A DNA stretch of 22,937 bases. Source: a virus. The notes below the pieces were generated by a model. The model ran no database searches, was not told the origin of the DNA, and saw only the letters and a program-made list of their open reading frames with translations. The stretch covers positions 1 through 22,937 of IMG/VR virus record IMGVR_UViG_3300017765_000071. One strand, written 5' to 3'. The position numbers and the translations under genes are program-made. Numbering within the stretch: position 1 is the stretch's first letter; each line of letters begins with the position of its first letter. Below, piece by piece: positions 5,472-12,337 of the stretch.

Positions 5472-7889
5472 ATGGCAGAGACTGTTATAAAAAGTTATTT
5501 TCCAAGTCAAACTGTAAGCGATGCTGAAAAGCTTAGCTACGACTATGGTTTAAAGGTTGGTAAAGCTATAGAGCAAGAGTGGTTTTACAGCGATAGAATG
5601 TCTAACAAATATAGAAACAACTCTAACGACTTTCACAGGCTTAGACTGTATGCTAGAGGTGAGCAGTCTATTCAAAAATACAAAGATGAACTATCTATTA
5701 ACGGAGATTTATCTTACCTAAACTTAGACTGGAGCCCAGTACCTATTATACCAAAATTTGTAGATATAGTAGTTAATGGTATAGCTGAAAGAACATACGA
5801 TATAAAAGCTTATTCTCAATCTCAAAACGGAGTTGACAAAAGAACAAAGTACATGGAAAATATTATGTCTGACATGGACTTTAAAGACTTTAACGATACT
5901 ATAGCTCAAGACTTTGGTATTGATTTAAGAGAAAGTGGCGAAGATATACTTCCTCAAACTATGGAAGAGCTACAACTTCACATGCAGATAAACTACAAGC
6001 AAGCTGTAGAGCTAGCCGAAGAGCAAGCTTTAAACGTTTTGATGGATGGAAACAGGTATGAACTTATTAAGAAGAGATTTTATTACGACTTAACAGTGCT
6101 TGGCATTGGAGCTATAAAAAATTCATTTACAACCTCAGAAGGAATAACAATAGACTACGTTGATCCTGCTAACTTAGTTTACTCGTACACAGACTCTCCT
6201 TATTTTGAAGATTGTTATTACGTGGGTGAAGTTAAGTCAATACCTATAAACGAGCTAGCAAAACAGTTTCCTCACTTAAGCCAAGAAGACTTAGAAGAAA
6301 TAAGATCTAGCTCTTCTTACAACAAGAACAACAACAATAGTAGATATTCTACAGATAAAGAAGATCAAAACAAAGTTCAGGTTTTATATTTTAATTATAA
6401 AACTTATATGAACGAAGTTTACAAAGTTAAAGAAACAGGTAGTGGCGCAGACAAGCTTATAGAAAAAGACGATACATTTAATCCTCCAACTAATGTTATG
6501 GATTATTCTAAGCTACAAAGATCTATAGAGTGCTTGTATGAAGGAGCTATGATACTAGGCACAAACAAGCTTATAAAGTGGCAAATGGCTAAAAACATGA
6601 TGAGGCCAAAAAGTGACTTCACTAAGGTTAAGATGCCTTATTCTATTGTTGCTCCTAGAATGTATAACGGTAAAATTGAGTCGCTTGTTAAACGTGTAAC
6701 AGGTTTTGCTGATATGATTCAGCTTACGCATTTAAAGCTACAGCAAGTAATGTCTAGATTAGTTCCAGATGGAGTTTACCTCGACGCTGATGGCCTAGCT
6801 GAAATAGACTTAGGTAACGGAACAAACTATAATCCTCAAGAAGCATTAAATATGTTCTTCCAAACAGGTTCTGTTATTGGTAGATCATTTACTGCTGATG
6901 GTGATATGAATCCTGGTAAAGTACCTATTCAAGAAATATCAAGTGGATCTGGCGGAGCTAAGATGCAAAGCTTGATTGGAACTTACAATTACTACATGCA
7001 AATGATTCGAGATACTACTGGGCTTAATGAAGCTAGAGATGGTAGTACTCCTGACAAAAACGCTTTGGTAGGTATTCAGAAACTAGCAGCCGCTAACAGT
7101 AATACAGCTACAAGACATATATTGCAAGCTGGTTTGTTTTTAACGGCTGACTTAGCAGAGTGTTTATCACTAAGAATATCTGATGTACTAGAGTATTCTC
7201 CTACTAAAGACGCGTTTATTCAAGCTATAGGCGCTCACAATGTAGCTACACTAGAAGAAATGTCAGAGTTGTACTTGTATGACTTTGGTATATTTATTGA
7301 GCTTGCTCCAGACGAAGAGCAAAAACAAATACTAGAAAACAATATACAAATGGCTCTTCAACAAAAAAGTATAGACCTAGAAGATGCTATAGATCTTAGA
7401 GAAATAAGAAACTTAAAAATGGCTAATCAGCTGTTAAAAATAAGAAGAAAGAAAAAAGAGCAAAGAGACAGAGCTACGCAGCTAGAAAATATTCAGGCTC
7501 AAACGCAGTCTAACACTCAAGCCGCTCAAGCAGCTGCTCAACTTGAAGTTCAGAAAGATCAGTCTTTGAATCAAAGTAAGATGCAGTTAGAGCAAATGAA
7601 AAATCAGCTAGAAATGCAGAAGATGCAACAAGAGCTTGCTGCAAAGAAAGAGTTGATGGAAATAGAGTTTCAGTATAACATGCAGTTAAGATCTGCTGAT
7701 ACGGAAAACGCAAAGTCAAAAGAAAAAGAAAAAGAAGATCGCAAGGACGAAAGAACTAAAATACAAGCAACACAACAATCAGAGCTTATAGACCAAAGAA
7801 AGAGTGGAAAAGCACCTAAAAACTTTGAGTCGGCAGGTAATGATACTATGAGTGGAGGTTTTGATTTAGGTGGTTTTGATCCTAGATAA
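5472..7889 (+). CDS. Portal protein
   Basis: An 805-aa protein directly after terL. The N-terminal third contains a helical/aromatic region (FHRLRLYARGEQSIQKYK) and LDWSPVPIIPKFVDIVVNGIAER, the typical portal segment in which the DNA-channel wing begins. Further on come IDYVDPANLVYSY and, at about 490-570, a TTGLNEARDGSTPDKNALVG loop with following helices, as in large podoviral portals. Residues about 618-740 are a long Gln-, Lys- and Met-rich helical/coiled-coil region (barrel extension). The last 45 residues are disordered and end in FESAGNDT (785-792) and GGFDLGGFDPR. The portal forms the dodecameric ring at the capsid vertex through which terminase packages DNA. The length matches portals of crAss-like phages (about 770-800 aa). 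The FESAG motif recurs in the scaffold. Confidence 0.85.
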   Translation: MAETVIKSYFPSQTVSDAEKLSYDYGLKVGKAIEQEWFYSDRMSNKYRNNSNDFHRLRLYARGEQSIQKYKDELSINGDLSYLNLDWSPVPIIPKFVDIVVNGIAERTYDIKAYSQSQNGVDKRTKYMENIMSDMDFKDFNDTIAQDFGIDLRESGEDILPQTMEELQLHMQINYKQAVELAEEQALNVLMDGNRYELIKKRFYYDLTVLGIGAIKNSFTTSEGITIDYVDPANLVYSYTDSPYFEDCYYVGEVKSIPINELAKQFPHLSQEDLEEIRSSSSYNKNNNNSRYSTDKEDQNKVQVLYFNYKTYMNEVYKVKETGSGADKLIEKDDTFNPPTNVMDYSKLQRSIECLYEGAMILGTNKLIKWQMAKNMMRPKSDFTKVKMPYSIVAPRMYNGKIESLVKRVTGFADMIQLTHLKLQQVMSRLVPDGVYLDADGLAEIDLGNGTNYNPQEALNMFFQTGSVIGRSFTADGDMNPGKVPIQEISSGSGGAKMQSLIGTYNYYMQMIRDTTGLNEARDGSTPDKNALVGIQKLAAANSNTATRHILQAGLFLTADLAECLSLRISDVLEYSPTKDAFIQAIGAHNVATLEEMSELYLYDFGIFIELAPDEEQKQILENNIQMALQQKSIDLEDAIDLREIRNLKMANQLLKIRRKKKEQRDRATQLENIQAQTQSNTQAAQAAAQLEVQKDQSLNQSKMQLEQMKNQLEMQKMQQELAAKKELMEIEFQYNMQLRSADTENAKSKEKEKEDRKDERTKIQATQQSELIDQRKSGKAPKNFESAGNDTMSGGFDLGGFDPR

Positions 7890-7917
7890 AATTTATTAAC
7901 TATTATTATATTATATT
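7890..7917 (+). promoter_or_regulatory. AT-rich leader before the scaffold gene (repeated later in the window)
   Basis: A 28-bp gap of almost pure A/T. Its last 15 bases together with the ATG (7903-7920) read TTATTATATTATATTATG and are identical to the sequence at 10654-10671 before the gene that follows the capsid gene. There is no Shine-Dalgarno sequence. The repeat suggests a shared initiation or promoter element for capsid-assembly genes. Confidence 0.45.
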
Positions 7918-9063
7918 ATGCAAGAAGAATTAGAAAAAAACGAGGAGACTCAACAAGTTGAAGAGACGCCACAAGCGGAAGAAACAGTAAGTACTGTTGA
8001 TGAAAGTAAATTTGAAAGTGCTGGAGATGATTCGGTAATTAAAGTAGACTTAAGTAAACCAGTTGAAGAAACTGTAGAAGAAGAAGTGGTTGAGCCAGTA
8101 GCTCAAGAAGCTACAGAAGAAGTTACAGAGGAGGTAGAAGCACCAGTTCTTGAAGAAATAACTGAAGAAGAAGTAGAAGATGTTGTAGAACAGGTTGAAG
8201 AAGCTGTTGCTGAAGCTGAAGCTACTGGTAAGCCTTTACCTGAAAATATTCAGAAGTTAGTTGATTTCATGGAAGAAACTGGCGGCGACATCAATGACTA
8301 TGCTAGGTTGAACCAAGATTATAGTCAGATGGATAACACTCAGGCTCTAGAAGAATACTACAGGTTAACTAAGCCTCATTTAGACGCGGAAGAGAGATCA
8401 TTTTTAATGGATGAAAACTTTCCTTTTGACGAGGATATAGATGACGAAAGAGATATTAGAAAAAAGAAAATCGCTTTAAAAGAGCAAGTTGCTGAAGCGA
8501 AAGCCTACTTAGACGGGCAAAAGTCTAAATATTACGAAGAAATCAAGGCTGGATCGAAGCTTACAAGTGAGCAACAAAAAGCTGTAGATTTTTTCAACCG
8601 ATACAACAAGGAATCGGAAGCGAATGAAAGCAGAATTAAAAACGAACAATCTACTTTCTTAAAAAAGACTGAATCAGTTTTTAACGACAAGTTCAAAGGT
8701 TTTGAATACAACGTCGGAGAGAAAAAGTATAGAGTGAACGTTAAAGAAGCTGGAAAAGTAAAAGATACTCAAAGCGACATCAACAACTTTGTCAAGAAGT
8801 TTTTGAACGAAGATGGAACGATGTCAGATGCTAAAGGTTATCACAAAGCTTTATACTCAGCTATGAATTCTGATGCTATTGCTAATCACTTTTACGAACA
8901 AGGCAAAGCTGACGCGTTGAAAAACAGTGTTGCTAAAGCTAAGAACGTAGATATGTCACCAAGACAATCTCACAAAGAGTTTGAAGCTGGTGGTATGAAA
9001 TTTAAAGTGCTAGGCGATAATTCTTCTGATTTTAAGTTTAAAATTAATAAAGGAGGAAAATAG
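7918..9063 (+). CDS. Capsid scaffolding protein (putative)
   Basis: A 381-aa very acidic protein between portal and major capsid genes. Residues 1-102 are Glu/Val-rich low complexity, probably disordered, and include KFESAGDDSVIKVDLSKP at about 31-48. The middle (about 105-260) is helical with long charged stretches (RDIRKKKIALKEQVAEAKAYL). The C-terminal third has GTMSDAKGYHKALYSAMNSDAIANHFYEQGKADALK, a pattern I know from podoviral scaffolding proteins, and a short basic tail (KFKVLGDNSSDFKFKINKGGK) that could bind the coat. Its role would be to direct shell assembly and then leave the procapsid. No protease motif is visible, so it is not a protease-scaffold fusion. The position is the main support. 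Confidence 0.75.
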   Translation: MQEELEKNEETQQVEETPQAEETVSTVDESKFESAGDDSVIKVDLSKPVEETVEEEVVEPVAQEATEEVTEEVEAPVLEEITEEEVEDVVEQVEEAVAEAEATGKPLPENIQKLVDFMEETGGDINDYARLNQDYSQMDNTQALEEYYRLTKPHLDAEERSFLMDENFPFDEDIDDERDIRKKKIALKEQVAEAKAYLDGQKSKYYEEIKAGSKLTSEQQKAVDFFNRYNKESEANESRIKNEQSTFLKKTESVFNDKFKGFEYNVGEKKYRVNVKEAGKVKDTQSDINNFVKKFLNEDGTMSDAKGYHKALYSAMNSDAIANHFYEQGKADALKNSVAKAKNVDMSPRQSHKEFEAGGMKFKVLGDNSSDFKFKINKGGK

Positions 9064-9072
9064 TTTTCCTTC
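9052..9072 (+). other. Small inverted repeat across the scaffold stop codon
   Basis: GGAGGAAAA (9052-9060) can pair with TTTTCCTTC (9064-9072), leaving the TAG stop (9061-9063) as a three-base loop. One pair is G-T. The 5' arm overlaps a perfect AGGAGG (9051-9056) that is not followed by a usable start codon. This could be a minor RNA hairpin just ahead of the capsid gene. The function is unknown. Confidence 0.3.
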
Positions 9073-9094
9073 ACAACTTTAAAACATATTTATT
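9064..9094 (+). promoter_or_regulatory. SD-less leader of the major capsid gene
   Basis: A 31-bp gap, pyrimidine-rich at first and then A/T-rich (ACTTTAAAACATATTTATT before ATG). There is no Shine-Dalgarno sequence within 20 bases of the start, although the capsid protein must be made in large amount. This fits A/T-rich, unstructured leader initiation in Bacteroidota. Confidence 0.35.
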
Positions 9095-10600
9095 ATGGCA
9101 ATTACTAATGGAGCGTTGCTAAACAAAGTGCCTTCAGCACAGCAGCAAACGCTATCTTCTAACTACATTGACTTCGCAGGAGGTTCAACTGGTTGGGAAC
9201 AACAATATTTACCAGATCTTATGGAGTCTGAGGCTGAGGTTTTTGGAAACAGAACTATCTCAGGATTTCTTTCTCAAGTAGGAGCTGAAGAGGCAATGAC
9301 AGCTGATCAAGTTGTATGGTCTGAACAATCAAGATTACACTTATCTTACGTAGGTACAGTAGCTACTACTGGTGATACTAACGGAACATTTGAAGTTATA
9401 ACTGACATCGACGGTTCTGGTGACGGTGAAAACGGATTTGCTGTAGCTAATCACGGTATACGTGTTAACGACGTTGTGCTTATCGCTACTGCTGGTATCG
9501 TTACTAAATGTTTAGTAGTAGAAACTCCAGCTACGGCTGTTGTTACAGTTGAGCCTTATGACAAAGCTGATTTAACTGGTCACGCTACAACTGGTAGTGG
9601 ATCTGTATTATTAGTTGTAGGTTCTGAGTACGGTAAAGGTGCTGCTTATGCTTCTATTACTGGTGCTGCTGAAGCTGAGAAAAGAACTGCTTTAACACCA
9701 ACGTTCAAGTCTTACAGCAACAAACCAATTATCATGAAAGACTACTATGAGATCTCTGGATCTGATGCGTCTCAAATTGGTTGGGTTGAAGTTTCTGGTG
9801 AAGAAGGTCAGTCAGGTTACTTATGGTACCTAAAAGCTGAAGGTGATACTAGAGCTCGTTTTACTGACTACTTAGAAATGCAAATGCTAGAAGCTGAAAA
9901 AACAGTTGCTGCATCAATCATTGGTTTCAACGGAAGTATTGTTCGCGATGGTACTGATACTGGCGCTGGTGGTTCTGGTACTGAAGGTTTATTCGCTGCT
10001 ATTGAGTCTAGAGGTAATGTTACTTCTGGTGTTACTGGTGTTAACGCTGCTACTGATTTAGCTGAGTTTGACGCTATCTTAGCAGAGTTTGATAAGCAAG
10101 GTGCTATTGAAGAAAACATGATGTTTGTAAATAGAGCTACGTCTCTAGCTATCGATGACATGTTAGCTTCTATGAATTCTTACGGTGCTGGCGGTACTTC
10201 TTACGGAGTATTTGACAACAACGAAGATATGGCGTTAAACTTAGGTTTCTCTGGATTCCGTAGAGGATCTTACGACTTCTATAAGTCTGACATGAGATAC
10301 TTAAACGACAAGGCTACAAGAGGTGAAATTAACCGTATCGCTGGATCTGCTGCTATCCGTGGAGTTATTATACCAGCTGGTGTATCTTCGGTTTACGATC
10401 AAGCTTTAGGAAAGAACATGAAACGTCCTTTCTTACACGTTCGTTACCGTGCTTCGCAGACTGACAACAGAAAGATGAAGACTTGGACTACTGGTTCAGT
10501 TGGAGCTACAACTTCTGCTTTAGATGCAATGCAAATTCACTACTTATCAGAAAGATGTTTAGTTACTCAAGGTGCTAACAACTTTATGTTAATGAAGTAA
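9095..10600 (+). CDS. Major capsid protein (HK97-fold)
   Basis: A 501-aa protein following the scaffold gene, as expected for the coat. After an N-terminal arm, residues about 80-180 form a beta-rich insertion (HGIRVNDVVLIATAG...) in Thr/Val/Gly-rich sequence, probably a surface domain. The conserved core follows: KDYYEISGSDASQIGWVE at about 210-230, and an E-loop/spine segment EGDTRARFTDYLEMQMLEAEKT. The C-terminal section is FRRGSYDFYKSDMRYLNDKATRGE, SSVYDQALGKNMKRPFLHVRYRASQTDNRK and MQIHYLSERCLVTQGANNFML, which I associate with coat proteins of crAss-like and marine podoviruses. The length (about 500) fits. Codon choice differs from neighbours, with more CGT and ATC, as in highly expressed genes. 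A strong terminator follows. No maturation cleavage site can be fixed from the sequence. Confidence 0.88.
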   Translation: MAITNGALLNKVPSAQQQTLSSNYIDFAGGSTGWEQQYLPDLMESEAEVFGNRTISGFLSQVGAEEAMTADQVVWSEQSRLHLSYVGTVATTGDTNGTFEVITDIDGSGDGENGFAVANHGIRVNDVVLIATAGIVTKCLVVETPATAVVTVEPYDKADLTGHATTGSGSVLLVVGSEYGKGAAYASITGAAEAEKRTALTPTFKSYSNKPIIMKDYYEISGSDASQIGWVEVSGEEGQSGYLWYLKAEGDTRARFTDYLEMQMLEAEKTVAASIIGFNGSIVRDGTDTGAGGSGTEGLFAAIESRGNVTSGVTGVNAATDLAEFDAILAEFDKQGAIEENMMFVNRATSLAIDDMLASMNSYGAGGTSYGVFDNNEDMALNLGFSGFRRGSYDFYKSDMRYLNDKATRGEINRIAGSAAIRGVIIPAGVSSVYDQALGKNMKRPFLHVRYRASQTDNRKMKTWTTGSVGATTSALDAMQIHYLSERCLVTQGANNFMLMK

Positions 10601-10611
10601 GCAATATTATT

Positions 10612-10645
10612 AGGTCGAGGGCTTCGGTCCTCGATCTTTTTTTTT
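10612..10645 (+). terminator. Rho-independent terminator after the major capsid gene
   Basis: An 11-bp stem, 10612-10622 paired with 10627-10637 (two G-T pairs), closed by a c(TTCG)g tetraloop. It runs directly into nine T residues (10637-10645). This is the only hairpin with a T tract that I see in the window. It lies 11 bp after the capsid stop. The start codon of the next gene comes only 23 bp after the T tract, so transcripts must either read through in part or begin very close to that ATG. Confidence 0.9.
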
Positions 10646-10668
10646 ATTAATTTTTATTATATTATATT
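10646..10668 (+). promoter_or_regulatory. AT-rich leader repeated from the scaffold gene
   Basis: A 23-bp pure A/T stretch between the terminator and ATG 10669. Positions 10654-10671 are identical to 7903-7920 upstream of the scaffold gene. There is no Shine-Dalgarno sequence. It may act as a ribosome-loading leader, or as part of a promoter that restarts transcription after the terminator; neither is shown by the sequence. Confidence 0.45.
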
Positions 10669-11529
10669 ATGGCTAAAAAGCAAACCGCGGCAAAAGCTGC
10701 ACCAGTACAAGAGGTAGAGCCTCAAGTACAAGCAACTAATGAAAATACAGAAGTTGTTATTGAAAAACCAAAAAGAAAAGAAAAAGAGTATAAAACTCTA
10801 GAAGACGGTTGGGAGATAAAAGATAGAATCTATAAGTTAAAAGGTAATAAGAAACCTTTATCAAGATCTATCAGATCTGCAAATATTCATTGGTTTGACG
10901 AAAACGCAGGGTATGAAAGAGAACTTAAGTATTGTTCAAATCAAAGAACTGTGATTGTAGACGAAATGAAAGGAGATCAAAGACTAGAACATATTGTGTT
11001 TAGAAACGGTATGATTATTATACCTAAAGAAAAAACTGTTTTACAAAAGCTACTTTCTTTATATCATCCAGATAAAGACGTGATGTTTTACGAAGAAAAG
11101 CCAGTTGCTAAAGCAATGGGCGAGATTGCTTGGTTAGAGATGGAAATAGAAGCTTTAAATGCAGCGCAATCTATTGACATTGATATGGCTGAAGCTATCA
11201 TGAGAGTAGAAGTCGGGTCTAAAGTATCAGACATGAGTTCTAAGGAACTTAGAAGAGATTTACTATTATACGCTAAAAGAAATCCAGAGTTGTTCTTAGA
11301 GTTAGTAAATGACGAAAACGTAGTTCTTAGAAACTTTGGTATTAGAGCTACTGAAATGGGAATTATAAAGCTATCTTCAGATCAAAGAACTTTTAATTGG
11401 GGTTCTAATGATAGAAAACTATGTACAGTACCATTCGACGAACACCCTTATTCAGCGTTAGCCGCTTGGTTTAAAACTGACGAAGGTATGGAAATTTACT
11501 CCAACATTGAAAAGCGTTTTAACGCGTAA
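10669..11529 (+). CDS. Conserved head-region protein of unknown function
   Basis: A 286-aa protein between coat and connector genes. Residues 1-42 are a Lys/Ala/Glu/Gln-rich disordered tail. The body includes a short beta section with RELKYCSNQRTVIVDEMKGD and IVFRNGMIIIPKEKTVLQKLLSLYHPDKD, a helical region (AMGEIAWLEMEIEALNAAQ), SSKELRRDLLLYAKRNPELFLELVND, and a conserved-looking C-terminal TFNWGSNDRKLCTVPFDEHPYSALAAWFKTDEG. I recall this C-terminal pattern from uncultured marine phage proteins without a function. There is no catalytic motif or membrane segment. The position suggests an auxiliary capsid, head-completion or ejected cargo protein. It has its own leader after the capsid terminator and a TTCG hairpin after it, so its dose may be set separately from the coat. 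Confidence 0.65.
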   Translation: MAKKQTAAKAAPVQEVEPQVQATNENTEVVIEKPKRKEKEYKTLEDGWEIKDRIYKLKGNKKPLSRSIRSANIHWFDENAGYERELKYCSNQRTVIVDEMKGDQRLEHIVFRNGMIIIPKEKTVLQKLLSLYHPDKDVMFYEEKPVAKAMGEIAWLEMEIEALNAAQSIDIDMAEAIMRVEVGSKVSDMSSKELRRDLLLYAKRNPELFLELVNDENVVLRNFGIRATEMGIIKLSSDQRTFNWGSNDRKLCTVPFDEHPYSALAAWFKTDEGMEIYSNIEKRFNA

Positions 11530-11542
11530 CTATCCTATGGTA

Positions 11543-11570
11543 GAGCAGCCACTCTTCGGGGTGGTTGCTT
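11543..11570 (+). other. Intergenic TTCG-loop hairpin without T tract
   Basis: Positions 11543-11554 pair with 11559-11570 in a 12-bp stem (three G-T pairs) closed by a c(TTCG)g tetraloop, in the 60-bp gap between two genes. The sequence after it is A-rich (AACTATAAAAAAAC), so it is not a classical intrinsic terminator on the + strand, and no T tract follows on the - strand either. It may be an RNA-processing or stability element, or a decayed terminator. Confidence 0.7.
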
Positions 11571-11589
11571 AACTATAAAAAAACATACA

Positions 11590-12333
11590 ATGGCAATAAG
11601 TGTAGACACAGTATATCAAACAGTATTAGCGCTAGCTAATAAAGAACAAAGAGGTTATATTACTCCACAGGAGTTTAACTTATTCGCCAACCAAGCTCAG
11701 ATGGAAATATTTGAGCAATACTTCTACGATCTAGGTCAATTTAAAAGGGTTCTAAGTAATGATGATGCAATATCAGACGTAGAATCAATTTTACAAGAAA
11801 AAATAGATTTATTTGAAGCTAGTCAAACGCTAGACGATCAAAATCCTCAACAGCCAGATACGCATGACTCTCTATATCCTGCAGATCACTACAGAACCAT
11901 AGCTATGTTTGCTAGAACAGACGCCGGCGGTAATGCTGGAATACAAAAGCTTACTAGAAAAGAATACCAACTAGCCGCTAATTCTCCGCTTCTTAAGCCT
12001 ACAGTAGACAGACCTGTATACATGAACGACTGGCAGAACAATAGATTTATAGTAGTTCCAAATTTAATAACTAACAGTAACTTTGTATCTAAAGTTGAAC
12101 TTTACTATATAAGAAAGCCAAAAAATCCAAAGTGGAGTTACGTAATAATAAACGAAAAAGCCCTATGGAATCCTGACGCTGCTGACAAACAAGACTTTGA
12201 ATTACACGAGTCAGAGCATTCAAACTTAGTTATTAGAATACTGAAGCTAGCAGGCGTGTCAATAAAAGACTATAACTTAGCTCAAGCCGCTAATCAAGAA
12301 GAAGTAAAAACTATTCAACAACAAAAATCATAG
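11590..12333 (+). CDS. Head-tail adaptor / ring-like connector protein (first)
   Basis: A 247-aa protein. Residues 1-47 are helical (YQTVLALANKEQRGYITPQEFNLFANQAQMEIFEQYFYDL), the pattern of small connector proteins of podoviruses in which a helical bundle contacts the portal. The middle part (about 95-190) is a beta/aromatic domain with KLTRKEYQLAANSPLLKPT, RPVYMNDWQNNRFIVVP and VELYYIRKPKNPKWSYV. The C-terminal 55 residues are helical again. I recall this GYITPQEFNLFANQAQ signature from marine phage structural proteins. The predicted role is to close the portal and form the platform for the tail nozzle (comparable to P22 gp4 or T7 gp11). The start ATG is 19 bp after the TTCG hairpin with no Shine-Dalgarno. 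It is followed after four bases by the second connector. Confidence 0.65.
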   Translation: MAISVDTVYQTVLALANKEQRGYITPQEFNLFANQAQMEIFEQYFYDLGQFKRVLSNDDAISDVESILQEKIDLFEASQTLDDQNPQQPDTHDSLYPADHYRTIAMFARTDAGGNAGIQKLTRKEYQLAANSPLLKPTVDRPVYMNDWQNNRFIVVPNLITNSNFVSKVELYYIRKPKNPKWSYVIINEKALWNPDAADKQDFELHESEHSNLVIRILKLAGVSIKDYNLAQAANQEEVKTIQQQKS

Positions 12334-12337
12334 CTAA

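Noticed and set aside
9051-9056. AGGAGG as the ribosome binding site of the capsid gene
   Set aside because: It is 38 bases before the capsid ATG, with the scaffold stop between; too far to act as a normal Shine-Dalgarno.
9868-10161. Minus-strand open frame of 97 codons inside the capsid gene
   Set aside because: Alanine/serine-rich mirror of the capsid codons, no leader or neighbours on that strand.
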